DNA of 64,000 nt from Burkholderiaceae bacterium (GTDB taxonomy: Bacteria; Pseudomonadota; Gammaproteobacteria; Burkholderiales; Burkholderiaceae_C). Location: positions 434,001 to 498,000 of the forward strand of contig JACKLJ010000001.1 of the NCBI GenBank assembly GCA_024235955.1, written 5' to 3'. A program made the position numbers and the translations under genes. How positions within the stretch are numbered: the first letter of the stretch is position 1; every line of letters begins with the position of its first letter. The notes beneath the pieces were generated by a model, which saw nothing but the letters and a program-made list of their open reading frames with translations, had not been told where the DNA came from and did not search any database. Shown piece after piece: positions 1-8,029 of this stretch.

Positions 1-925
1 CCACCATCAGGTAGCGCCAGCCCACCTGCGCCAGCCAGCGCGTGCGTGTGGCGGCGGCATCCGCGTCGGCGTCGGGCGGCCGGCGCCACCAGGCGCCGCC
101 GAAGGCCGCCAGCGCCGCCAGCGCCCACAGCAGTACCGAGCCGAACCAGGCGATCGCCAGCTCGCGCAGGCCAGTGGCCAGCGGCGAGCGCCCGCCCATC
201 TCCATCTTGCGCAGCGTGCCGTCGCTGGCTTGCTGCAGGTGGCCGAGCAGCCACAGGCCATGCGGCAGCACCACCAGCAGCGCCACCAGTGGCGTCCACC
301 ACCAGCCGCGTGCCAGCAGGGCGCGGCGGGCCTCGGGCATGCTGAGCGCGGCCAGCAGCAGCGCGCCGGCGAACAGCGCGAAGTTGTACTTGGCCAGCAT
401 GCCCAGCCCACAGAACAGGCCGAGCCAGGCGAAATCGGCCTGGCGCCGGTGCCGCACGATGCGCACCAGCATCCACCAGGCGCCGCAGGCCATGGTGGTG
501 ACCAGGATGGTGTGGGTCTGGTCGCGGATGGAGAACCAGCCCAGCGACGGGATCAGCACCATGCCGGCCGAGGCCCAGAACGCGGCGCGCGGGGGCAGCA
601 CCTCGCGCGCGGCCAGCCACATGAGGGCGTAGGTCAGCGCCAGCAGCGTCTGCTTGAGCGCCGCCAGCGCCAGCACGCCGGGGCCCAGCAGGGCGTTCGC
701 GCCCCATTGCAGCCAGGTGTAAAGCGGTGGCTGCGTGCCGTAGCCCGGCAGCAGCTGCTGCGACCAGATCATCTGCTCGGCCTCATCCCACTTGAGGGCG
801 CTGGACACGCCCACGCGCGTCGCCACATGGGCGGCGGCGATCAGGGCGAACCACAGCAGCGGGTGCGCCACCGGCCAGGCCAGCGAACGCTCGGGCGGCG
901 GGGCGGAAAGCACGGCGGAAGTCAT
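1..925 (-). CDS. GT39-type membrane glycosyltransferase (3' end beyond window)
   Basis: Partial gene read on the minus strand from an ATG at 925; it leaves the window at base 1, so about 308 residues are visible. The protein is strongly hydrophobic with many membrane segments. Near the N-terminus it has KWDEAEQ, followed by YGTQPPLYTWLQW, the acidic first-loop pattern of ArnT/PMT-like glycosyltransferases (GT39). Such enzymes move sugars from polyprenyl-phosphate donors on the periplasmic side. The divergent DPM1-like GT2 gene at 1012 could make such a donor; that pairing is inferred. An in-frame GTG lies 12 codons upstream (961) and neither start has a good ribosome site, so the start is uncertain. 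Confidence 0.8.
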   Translation of the reverse strand, partial: MTSAVLSAPPPERSLAWPVAHPLLWFALIAAAHVATRVGVSSALKWDEAEQMIWSQQLLPGYGTQPPLYTWLQWGANALLGPGVLALAALKQTLLALTYALMWLAAREVLPPRAAFWASAGMVLIPSLGWFSIRDQTHTILVTTMACGAWWMLVRIVRHRRQADFAWLGLFCGLGMLAKYNFALFAGALLLAALSMPEARRALLARGWWWTPLVALLVVLPHGLWLLGHLQQASDGTLRKMEMGGRSPLATGLRELAIAWFGSVLLWALAALAAFGGAWWRRPPDADADAAATRTRWLAQVGWRYLMV

Positions 926-1011
926 CGGGCGGGGGGAGGACGGCGGCTGGGGCGCTTGCACGGCCCAAGGCACAATGGCACGGGCATTATCCCTGCCCCC
1001 AGCACCGCGAC
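926..1011. promoter_or_regulatory. Divergent promoter region between the GT39 and GT2 genes
   Basis: This short gap separates two divergently read glycosyltransferase genes and must hold both promoters. On the minus strand GATAAT (about 983-988) resembles a -10 box; on the plus strand CACAAT near 970 is a weaker candidate. No -35 element is convincing. The assignment rests mainly on gene orientation. Confidence 0.35.
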
Positions 1012-2049
1012 ATGACCGACGCTTCACCCGCCGCCAGCGCGCCCGACGTTTCCATCGTCGTGCCGATCTACAACGAGTTCGACAACCTGCCCGACCTGGT
1101 GGACCGCATCGACGAGGCGATGCGCGCGCAGCCGCTGTCCTTCGAGCTGCTGGCGGTGGACGACGGCTCCACCGACGGCAGCCGCCAGCGCCTGCGCGAG
1201 TTGGCCGCCACCCGGCCCTGGCTGCGCGCGGTGCTGCTGGCGCGCAACTACGGCCAGTCGAGCGCGCTGCAGGCGGGGTTCGACCGCGTGCGCGGCCGCT
1301 ACGTGGTCACGCTCGACGCCGACCTGCAGAACGAGCCGCAGGACATCCCGCTGCTGCTGCAGCGCCTGGAGACCGACCCGGACGTGGACATGGTGTCCGG
1401 CTGGCGCAAGGACCGGCAGGACGCCGAGCTGTCGCGCAAGCTGCCCTCGCGCATCGCCAACCGGCTGATCTCGCGCGCCACCGGCGTGCACCTGCACGAC
1501 TACGGCTGCGCGCTCAAGGCCTACCGGCGGCCGATCATCGACCGCATCCGCCTGTACGGCGAGCTGCACCGCTTCATCCCCTCGCTGGCCAAGGAGGCGG
1601 GCGCGCGCATCACCGAGGTGCCGGTGCGCCACCACGCGCGCACGCGCGGGGTGTCCAAGTACGGTATCGACCGCACCTTCCGCGTGATCCTGGATCTGAT
1701 CCTGATCGTGTTCTTCATGCGCTACCGCCAGCGCCCGCTGCACGCCTTCGGCGGCCTGGGCCTGTGGCTGATGGCGCCGGGCGGGCTGATCATGCTGTGG
1801 CTGCTGCTGCAGAAGCTGATGGGTCACGACATCGGTGGCCGGCCGCTGCTGCTGGCTGGCGTGATGCTGCTGCTCATGGGCATGCAGCTGATCGTGGCCG
1901 GTCTGGTGGGCGAGCTGCTGATCCGCGTGTACCACGAAGCCGGCGGCGCGCCGCAGTTCCATGCCGAGGAGGTGCGGCCGGATTCTGAGCAAAATCGGCC
2001 TCCAGCCCAGACGCAGCGGGCGCAGGCAGCTCCTGATTCGGTAGCGTGA
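1012..2049 (+). CDS. DPM1/GtrB-like family 2 glycosyltransferase
   Basis: This 345-residue protein has an N-terminal GT-A domain with SIVVPIYNEFDNL, the VDDGSTDGS segment and the LDADLQNEPQDIP acidic motif. Two hydrophobic helices follow at about 235-305. This is the layout of polyprenyl-phosphate sugar transferases (DPM1, GtrB, ArnC), which load undecaprenyl phosphate with a sugar at the inner membrane. It overlaps the next gene by GTGA, so the two are translationally coupled. Its last 22 residues (324-345) are encoded by a copy of the dispersed repeat found elsewhere here and lie outside the enzyme fold. The sugar is unknown. Confidence 0.9.
   Translation: MTDASPAASAPDVSIVVPIYNEFDNLPDLVDRIDEAMRAQPLSFELLAVDDGSTDGSRQRLRELAATRPWLRAVLLARNYGQSSALQAGFDRVRGRYVVTLDADLQNEPQDIPLLLQRLETDPDVDMVSGWRKDRQDAELSRKLPSRIANRLISRATGVHLHDYGCALKAYRRPIIDRIRLYGELHRFIPSLAKEAGARITEVPVRHHARTRGVSKYGIDRTFRVILDLILIVFFMRYRQRPLHAFGGLGLWLMAPGGLIMLWLLLQKLMGHDIGGRPLLLAGVMLLLMGMQLIVAGLVGELLIRVYHEAGGAPQFHAEEVRPDSEQNRPPAQTQRAQAAPDSVA
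1981..2046 (-). repeat. Dispersed repeat family 1, copy A (coding in GT2)
   Basis: Read on the minus strand it shows AGCTGCCTGCGCCCGC, then GGGCTGGAGGCC and an A/T-rich end, the core of the 15-copy family. Here it encodes the C-terminus of the GT2 protein and reaches the GTG start of the next gene. Copy B at 19092 encodes nearly the same peptide in the same frame in an unrelated protein. Confidence 0.85.
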
Positions 2050-3002
2050 AGCGCTCCCGCAAGGCCTTGTGGCGCGCCCTGCTGGGGCTGGCGCTGCTGG
2101 CCGCGGTGCTGGCGCTGGCCGACGTCGGCCGCGTGCTGGCGCGCCTGCGCGAGGCGCAGTGGGGCTGGCTGGCGGCGGGCCTGCTGGCGGCGGTGGCGTC
2201 CAACGTGGTGTCGGCGCTGCGCTGGCGGGCGCTGGCGCGCTGGCTGGGCTGCGAGCTGGGCGCCGGCCAGGCCAACCGCTGGTACTTCCAGGCCATGAGC
2301 CTGAACGCGCTGCTGCCGGGCGCCGTGGTGGGCGGCGATGTCTACCGCGCCGTGCAGCTGCGCCGCGCCGGCCAGCCGGGCGCGGCGGCCGGCTGGTCGG
2401 TGCTGCTAGACCGGCTGTCCGGCCTGTGGATGCTGTGCGCGCTGGGTGGCGTGGGTGCGGCGGCCTGTGCCGACGTGCTGGCGCCCTGGCTGCGGCTGGC
2501 GCCGGGCGTGCTGGCGGCGCTGGCCTTGGCCGGCACCGCGCTCTGGCTGGCGCTGCCGTGGGCGCTGCCCTGGCTGCTGCGCGGCTCGCACGCACGCGCG
2601 CAGGTCGGGGGCGGTGGCTGGCTGGCCACGCTGGCCGCGGCGGCGCACCGCCCGGGCTTCGGCGCGCAGCTGGGCTGGCAGAGCCTGGCCTCGCTGGCGG
2701 TGCAGGTGCTGTCGGCGGCCGCGCTGGCCTGCGGCGGGATGGCGCTGGGCTTGCGCCTGGGCGTGGCGGCCTGGGCCTTCGCCATCGCGCCGGTGTTCCT
2801 GATGGCGGCGCTGCCGGTCAGCGTGGGCGGCTGGGGCACGCGCGAGGCGGCGGCCGTGGCCGCGCTCGCGCCCTTCGGCGTGGCGCCCGCGGCGGCCGTG
2901 GGCGTGGGGATGGTCTACGGCCTCTACGGCGTGGCCCAGGCGCTGCTGGGCGCGCTGGCGTTCGGCCTGCCGGCGCGCGGCGGCGGCGCGCCCACCGGCT
3001 GA
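2046..3002 (+). CDS. Flippase-like / lysylphosphatidylglycerol synthase transmembrane family protein
   Basis: A 318-residue polytopic inner-membrane protein starting with GTG inside the stop region of the upstream GT2 gene. It carries hallmarks of the UPF0104/AglD (LPG synthase TM region) family: SALRWRALARW, SLNALLPGAVVGGDVYRA, LDRLSGLWML and PVSVGGWGTREAA. Members are integral membrane proteins, often next to polyprenyl-sugar transferases, with suspected transport or transfer roles. Coupling to the GT2 gene suggests both act on the same lipid-linked sugar; this is inferred. The start codon lies within repeat-derived sequence. Confidence 0.85.
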   Translation: MKRSRKALWRALLGLALLAAVLALADVGRVLARLREAQWGWLAAGLLAAVASNVVSALRWRALARWLGCELGAGQANRWYFQAMSLNALLPGAVVGGDVYRAVQLRRAGQPGAAAGWSVLLDRLSGLWMLCALGGVGAAACADVLAPWLRLAPGVLAALALAGTALWLALPWALPWLLRGSHARAQVGGGGWLATLAAAAHRPGFGAQLGWQSLASLAVQVLSAAALACGGMALGLRLGVAAWAFAIAPVFLMAALPVSVGGWGTREAAAVAALAPFGVAPAAAVGVGMVYGLYGVAQALLGALAFGLPARGGGAPTG

Positions 3003-3009
3003 AGGCGCT

Positions 3010-5139
3010 TCAGGCGGAGCCCGCGGATTCGGCCGGCACGTCAAAGGCCGCCGGCGGCAGCCCGGCCCGGCTGCGCGCCACCATCTGCCCGTAGGCGCGT
3101 TCCAGTGAGCGCGCGTAGGCGGGCGTGTCCGTGAGGACCGAGGCTGTCTTGGCAGCCAGCACCCGCTCCTTCAGCGCGGCCAGTTCGTCGGGCGAGCGCG
3201 CCAGACGCAGCGCCAGCGCCTCGTAGTCGGCCAGCGAGGACGTCACCAGCTCCGGCAGGCCCGCGGCTTGCAGGATGCTGGTGGCCCCGCGCGCCACGTA
3301 GCCTTGGCCGGTGCAGGTGATGGCCGGCAGCCCGGCCCAGAGCGCGTCGCTGATCGTGGCCAGGGCGTTGTAGGGCAGGGTGTCGAGGAACAGGTCGGCG
3401 CGGGTGTAGCGCGCCAGGTACTGGTCGAAGCGCGCCCGCCCGGCGAACACCAGCCGCTCGCCCTCGACCCCGGCGCGCTCGGCGTGCCCGCGCAGCCGCT
3501 GCGACGTGGCCTCGCTGTCTTCCACCAGCCAGAGCACGCTGCCGGGCAGCTGGCGCAGCAGCCGCATCCAGACGACGAACACGTCCGGCGAGATCTTGCG
3601 CGGATGGCTGAAGGCGCAGAACACGAAGCCGCCTTCGGGCAGGCCGAGCGCCTGGCGCGGCGGCGCGAGGGCGATCGGACGGCGCCGGTCCACCGGCAGG
3701 TAGCAGCCGGGCAGGCGCACCAGTTGCTCGCTGTAGAAGCGCTCGCTGCCCGGTGGCATGAGGGTGGCGTCGCCGACGATGTAATCGAAACCATCCAGCC
3801 CCAGCGTGCCGGGGTAGCCGATCAGGTTGACGGCCACCGGCGCCGGCCGGTGCCGGAAGGTGCCAAGGCGCGTGCCCTCGGTGTAGCCCATCAGGTCGAC
3901 GGCGATGTCGATCTGCTGCTCGCGCAGGTGCCGGGCGATCTCGGCATCGCTCAGCGCGTGGACCTCGTGGTAGCGCTCGAAGCCGGCGCGCAGCCGATCG
4001 CGCATGCCGGCGCCTTCGGGCTTGCCGTAGGCGTAAGCGTGGATGTCGAAGCGGCTGCGGTCGTGCAGCTCGAACACTTCGGCCAGGGCCGTCATCACGG
4101 CATGCTGGGCGAAGTCGGCCGACAGGTAGGCGACGCGGATGCGCGGGCCTGCCGCTGCCGCTGCCGGTGGCGGCACGGCCGCTGTGGCGCCCAGCAACCG
4201 CTCGCCAAACAGCCGGGAGCATTGCCGGTGCGAGGCCGGATCGTCCGACTGCAGCAGCCACGTGATCGGCTCCACGCTGCCGATGCCGGTGGCCAGGTCG
4301 TGCTCGATGCGCGCCTGCAGCGCGGGCAGTTGGTCCCAGCCCATGCTGGAGCGCAGCGCACCCAGCAGCAGGCCGGGCAGCATGGTGCCTTCCGGGGCAA
4401 TGGCCAGGGCCCGCTCGAACAGCTGCGCGGCCTCGGCCGGCTGCTGCAGCCGGGCCAGTGCCTGGCCGCGTTCGGCGAGGGCCTGCCAGGTGGCTTCGGC
4501 ACTGGCTCCGGCATCGGCAGGCGTCGTCAGCGACTCGACTTGGGACAGGTATTTGGCCGCTGCGCGCTGGTTGTCGCGCGCATCGAAGCCGGCTTCGGCT
4601 TGGGTGGGGTCGGCCGGCGTTTCGGGGGCTTGCGGCGCCTGGTCGCCGAGCTGCGCCTTCAGCGCCAGCCAGGCCTGACGCGCCTCGTCCAGCGCGGGCT
4701 GGAGTTGCAACGCGCGGGCGTGGCTCTGCAGGGCGGCCTCGGGCTGGCCCAGGGCCTGCAGCACCACGCCCCGGCGGAAGTGGGCGGCGGCAAAGTCGGG
4801 CTTGAGCGCGATGGCCTGGTCGTAGGCCTGCAGGGCTTCGGCGTGGCGCCCCAGGTGCAGCAGCAGGGCGGCGCGGTTGCCGTGCGCCAGCGGGTGGTTG
4901 TCGCGCAGCGCCAGCGCCTGGTCGAAGGCGCGCAGCGCCGCTTCCATCTCGCCTTGCTGGCCCAGCACCGTGGCCAGCAGATAGTGGGCGTCGAAGTGCG
5001 CGGGGTTCTGGCTCAGCAGCCGCTCGAGGCTCGCCCGGGCCTGCGGCAGCTGCCCCAGATGCAACTGGGCCAGGCCCTGATTCAGCAGGAGCTCGTCGGG
5101 GAGGCGGGGGCCGTCGGCCGGCGGCGGCTCGGAGGGCAT
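3010..5139 (-). CDS. TPR-containing O-linked GlcNAc transferase, SPINDLY family (GT41)
   Basis: A 709-residue protein. Residues 1 to about 150 form tandem TPR repeats (ALRAFDQALALRDNHPLAHGN and similar 34-residue units). After a variable linker the C-terminal half is a GT41 catalytic region, with RVAYLSADFAQHAVM, AVDLMGYTEGTRLG, PVAVNLIGYPGTLG, FCAFSHPRKISPDV and LFLDTLPYNALATISDALWAGLP. Family members add GlcNAc (or fucose in plants) to Ser/Thr of cytosolic proteins; bacterial ones sit near flagellar or surface glycosylation genes. It runs convergent to the GT2-flippase pair, so a shared glycosylation theme is plausible. The target is unknown. Confidence 0.85.
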   Translation of the reverse strand: MPSEPPPADGPRLPDELLLNQGLAQLHLGQLPQARASLERLLSQNPAHFDAHYLLATVLGQQGEMEAALRAFDQALALRDNHPLAHGNRAALLLHLGRHAEALQAYDQAIALKPDFAAAHFRRGVVLQALGQPEAALQSHARALQLQPALDEARQAWLALKAQLGDQAPQAPETPADPTQAEAGFDARDNQRAAAKYLSQVESLTTPADAGASAEATWQALAERGQALARLQQPAEAAQLFERALAIAPEGTMLPGLLLGALRSSMGWDQLPALQARIEHDLATGIGSVEPITWLLQSDDPASHRQCSRLFGERLLGATAAVPPPAAAAAGPRIRVAYLSADFAQHAVMTALAEVFELHDRSRFDIHAYAYGKPEGAGMRDRLRAGFERYHEVHALSDAEIARHLREQQIDIAVDLMGYTEGTRLGTFRHRPAPVAVNLIGYPGTLGLDGFDYIVGDATLMPPGSERFYSEQLVRLPGCYLPVDRRRPIALAPPRQALGLPEGGFVFCAFSHPRKISPDVFVVWMRLLRQLPGSVLWLVEDSEATSQRLRGHAERAGVEGERLVFAGRARFDQYLARYTRADLFLDTLPYNALATISDALWAGLPAITCTGQGYVARGATSILQAAGLPELVTSSLADYEALALRLARSPDELAALKERVLAAKTASVLTDTPAYARSLERAYGQMVARSRAGLPPAAFDVPAESAGSA

Positions 5140-5204
5140 CGGCGGTTCATCGGGCGGTGGGGATGGGTGCTAGTGTCGCCCATCCGCCCGGCGCCGCCCG
5201 CGCT

Positions 5205-6347
5205 TCATTTGGCCTTCAGCACGCCGCGCCGCATCTGGTCCAGCTCCATGGTTTCGAACAAGGCCTTGAAGTTGCCTTCGCCGAAGCCGTCGTTGCCCTT
5301 GCGCTGGATGAACTCGAAGAAGATCGGGCCGAGCTGGTTCTCGCTGAAGATCTGCAGCAGCAGCTCGTCCGGCGTGCCGTCCACCAGGATGTTGCGCGCC
5401 TGCAGTTCGCCGATCGGCTCCTGCAGCGCCGGGATGCGCTTGGGCAGCAGTTCGTAATAGGTCTCGCTGGTGTTCAGCAGCTTGACACCGGCCATCTGCA
5501 ACGCGTCCACGGTGTCGTAGATGTTCTTCGTGGCCAGGGCGATGTGCTGCACGCCTTCGCCGTGGTAGCTGTCCAGGTACTCGGCGATCTGGCCCTTGTT
5601 GTCGTTGCCTTCCTCGTTGATCGGGATGCGGATCTTGCCGCAGGGGCTGGTCATGGCCTGGCTCTTGATGCCGGTGACCTGGCCTTCCAGGTCGAAGTAG
5701 CGGATCTCGCGGAAGTTGAAGATGCGCTGGTAGAAATCCACCCACTCGGCCATGCGGCCGCGGTGCACGTTGTGGGTGAGGTGGTCGATCACCGTCATGC
5801 CGTAGCCCTCGGGGCTGAGCGCGGCGGAGCCGCTCACGCCCGGCAGGGGCACGAAATCGACATCGTAGAAGCCGATGTTGCCGATGTCGCCCTCCTGGGC
5901 GCCGTTCTTGCCGCGCCAGCGGTCGATGAAGTAGATGATCGAGTCGCCGATCCCCTTGATGGCCGGGATGTTCAGCTCGCCCGGCGCGGCGGCGCCGGCG
6001 AAGCCCCAGGCGCCCAGGCCGATGGCACGCTCGTAGGCGGCCTTGGCGTCCTGCACGCGGAAGGCGATGGCGCAGATGCTGGGCCCGTGCAGGCGCGCGA
6101 AGCGCTGGGCGAAGCTGTCGGGCTCGGCGTTGATGATGAAGTTGATCTCGCCCTGGCGGTACAGGGTGACGTTCTTGCGCCGGTGCCTGGCCACGGCGGT
6201 GAAGCCCATGCGCTCGAACAGCTCGCCCATGGCCTTGGGGTCGGGCGCGGCGTATTCGATGAACTCGAAGCCGTCGGTGCCCATGGGGTTGTCCCAGGGC
6301 TGGAAGCCATTGGCGGCGGGGGCGGTCTGCTTGAGCGGGGCGTTCAT
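5205..6347 (-). CDS. hpd: 4-hydroxyphenylpyruvate dioxygenase
   Basis: A 380-residue protein that converts 4-hydroxyphenylpyruvate to homogentisate in tyrosine catabolism. It has two vicinal-oxygen-chelate halves. The expected iron ligands are visible: His189 (DHLTHN), His268 (VQHIALATKN) and Glu345 (FFEFIQRKGNDGFGEGNF). The open frame continues upstream to 6695, but the ATG at 6347 has an AGGAGA ribosome site and gives the usual N-terminus; the extension would overlap the divergent Lrp gene. No other homogentisate-pathway gene is in the window. Confidence 0.97.
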   Translation of the reverse strand: MNAPLKQTAPAANGFQPWDNPMGTDGFEFIEYAAPDPKAMGELFERMGFTAVARHRRKNVTLYRQGEINFIINAEPDSFAQRFARLHGPSICAIAFRVQDAKAAYERAIGLGAWGFAGAAAPGELNIPAIKGIGDSIIYFIDRWRGKNGAQEGDIGNIGFYDVDFVPLPGVSGSAALSPEGYGMTVIDHLTHNVHRGRMAEWVDFYQRIFNFREIRYFDLEGQVTGIKSQAMTSPCGKIRIPINEEGNDNKGQIAEYLDSYHGEGVQHIALATKNIYDTVDALQMAGVKLLNTSETYYELLPKRIPALQEPIGELQARNILVDGTPDELLLQIFSENQLGPIFFEFIQRKGNDGFGEGNFKALFETMELDQMRRGVLKAK

Positions 6348-6561
6348 GGGCGTGTCTCCTGCAAATTGATGGGCGTCAAGGGGGCAGGGCTTCACTGTAC
6401 GCAGCCCGGCGGTGCGGATTTGTGCGTTCCATGATGCGCCTGGGCGGCTGGCCGCGCAATCGCTGCGCGGTGCTGCCATGAGATGCATAAAACGTGCGTG
6501 GTTTATCGAAATTGAACCAATTTCAAGCTTATGGATATGGTCTGCGCCATAAAATTGCGCC
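6348..6561. promoter_or_regulatory. hpd / Lrp-family divergent control region
   Basis: A 214-bp gap between hpd and its divergent regulator. It turns A/T-rich toward the regulator gene, unlike the surrounding coding DNA. It holds a 17-bp perfect palindrome at 6508-6524 and a looser dyad (ATGG to CCAT) around 6531-6550 just before the regulator's ATG. Lrp/AsnC proteins commonly repress themselves and control the divergent gene, so this is the likely site of that control. Confidence 0.6.
6508..6524. promoter_or_regulatory. Candidate Lrp/AsnC operator palindrome
   Basis: GAAATTG and CAATTTC are exact inverted arms around AAC. It lies 38 bp upstream of the Lrp-family ATG, in the only A/T-rich stretch of the hpd divergent region. 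The size and A/T-rich centre fit Lrp-type sites. The binding assignment is inferred. Confidence 0.5.
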
Positions 6562-7044
6562 ATGAATGCACCAGACGCCATCGACCGGCTCGACCGCGCC
6601 ATCCTGGCGCGGCTGCAGCTCAACGGGCGTGAAACCTGCGAGGCCATCGGCGAGCAGGTCGGGCTGTCGGCCTCGGCCGTGCTGCGGCGCATCAAGAAGC
6701 TCGAAGAGGGCGGAGTGATCGACCGCTATGTGGCTCTTTTGCGGCCGCAGGCGCTGGGGCTGGGGCTGGTGGCCTTCGTGAACGTGCGGCTGGAAAAGCA
6801 GCATGACGCCGCCAAGCGCAACCCGATGGAAGAGTTCCGCGCCAGCGTGCAGGCCTGGCCCGAGGTGGTGGAATGCCTGGCGCTGACGGGCGAGATGGAC
6901 TTCCTGTTGCGGCTCGTGGTCTCGGACATGAGTGCGTACTCACGTTTCATGATGGACACGCTGCTGCGCCACCCGGCCGTGCAGGACTGCCAGACCAGCT
7001 TCGTGATGGACCGCGTCAAGGCTACGACAGCCTTGCCGGTCTGA
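6562..7044 (+). CDS. Lrp/AsnC family transcriptional regulator
   Basis: A 160-residue protein with an N-terminal winged helix (LDRAILARLQLNGR, VGLSASAVLRRIKKLEE, the expected recognition helix) and a C-terminal RAM/AsnC ligand domain (VVECLALTGEMDFLLRLVVSDMSAYSRFM). It is divergent from hpd across 214 bp. Lrp-type regulators next to hpd genes often respond to aromatic amino acids, so control of tyrosine degradation is likely but inferred. A family-1 repeat follows its stop codon. Confidence 0.9.
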   Translation: MNAPDAIDRLDRAILARLQLNGRETCEAIGEQVGLSASAVLRRIKKLEEGGVIDRYVALLRPQALGLGLVAFVNVRLEKQHDAAKRNPMEEFRASVQAWPEVVECLALTGEMDFLLRLVVSDMSAYSRFMMDTLLRHPAVQDCQTSFVMDRVKATTALPV

Positions 7045-7055
7045 GGGCTTTTCGC

Positions 7056-7121
7056 CCATGTTTTTGGCAGCTAGCCCTTGCATGGCGGGCGCAGACAGCT
7101 ATTAAATTGATAGTTTTCAAA
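7056..7121 (-). repeat. Dispersed repeat family 1, copy C
   Basis: Lies 12 bp after the Lrp-gene stop. The minus strand reads AATAGCTGTCTGCGCCCGCC, then AAGGGCTAGCTGCC and a run of A, with ACTATCAA upstream, matching the full-length form of the family. Confidence 0.8.
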
Positions 7122-7242
7122 GTCGCCTCCGTGTCGCCGTGGATTGACCGGAAAATCGAAAACTCCACATAATTTGTTGCGATGCAGCAATCCAGCGCTC
7201 TTTGGAGTGGTGACTCTAGGGAAAACCCCTATATTGACTGGC

Positions 7243-7953
7243 ATGGACAGGATCAACACCCCCCTCGACTCCGGTGCAGATGTTTCCGCCGGGCCGACAG
7301 GCGCTCCGGCGCCGGTTCGTCGGCACGCGGCGCTGGTACCGATCCGTGAAATCGGGCCGCGCTACCGCGAGCGCATCGCCCAGCACATGCTGTCGCTGGA
7401 CGAGCGCGATCGCTACCTGCGTTTCGGCTATGCCGCCAACGACGCCCAGATCCGCCGCTACGTCGACGGCATCGATTTCAGCCGCGACGACGTCTTCGGC
7501 ATCTTCAACCGCAAGCTCGAGCTGATCGCCGTGGCGCACCTCGCCTACCCGCCCGACATGGTGCGCGGCGGCTTCGCCGAATTCGGCGTCTCCGTGGCCA
7601 AGCACACGCGCGGCCGCGGCTATGGCGCGCGCCTGTTCGAGCGCGCGGCCATCCACGCCGTCAACTGCGGCGTGAAGACCCTCTACATCCACGCGCTGAC
7701 GGAAAACACCGCCATGCTGCGTATCGCCCGCAAGGCCGGCGCCCGCGTGGAGCGCGAGGGCAGCGAGAGCGAGGCCCATCTGGCGCTGCCGGTGGCCAGC
7801 CTGCGCACCCGCCTGTCGGAGCTGCTGACCGAGCGCGTGGCGCGCATGGACCACTGGCTCAAGCGCGAAGCCGTGCTGGCGCGCAGTGCGCTGGCGCTGG
7901 CACAGGAAATCCGCGACGGGGTGCGCGAGGGGCGCCACAAGTCGGGCTCCTGA
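7243..7953 (+). CDS. GNAT family N-acetyltransferase
   Basis: A 236-residue protein from the ATG at 7243. The acetyl-CoA site is seen as HTRGRGYGARLFERA, preceded by strands LIAVAHLAY and EFGVSVA and followed by TLYIHALTENTAMLRIARKAGA, the normal GNAT order. A helical tail of about 60 residues follows. The frame is open further upstream to 7144, but that stretch is A/T-rich leader with repeat sequence just before it. No strong ribosome site precedes 7243. The substrate is unknown. Confidence 0.85.
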   Translation: MDRINTPLDSGADVSAGPTGAPAPVRRHAALVPIREIGPRYRERIAQHMLSLDERDRYLRFGYAANDAQIRRYVDGIDFSRDDVFGIFNRKLELIAVAHLAYPPDMVRGGFAEFGVSVAKHTRGRGYGARLFERAAIHAVNCGVKTLYIHALTENTAMLRIARKAGARVEREGSESEAHLALPVASLRTRLSELLTERVARMDHWLKREAVLARSALALAQEIRDGVREGRHKSGS

Positions 7954-8029
7954 ACGAGCCCCCGCGCGTCACGCAGTTCCGCTATCCTTGGCTGCCTGAC
8001 AACCACCGCACACGCTGCACCCTCCCACA

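Noticed and set aside
6348..6695. Extended N-terminus for Hpd starting at 6695
   Set aside because: It would cover the promoter and the start of the divergent Lrp gene and adds residues absent from the family. The ATG at 6347 has a good ribosome site.
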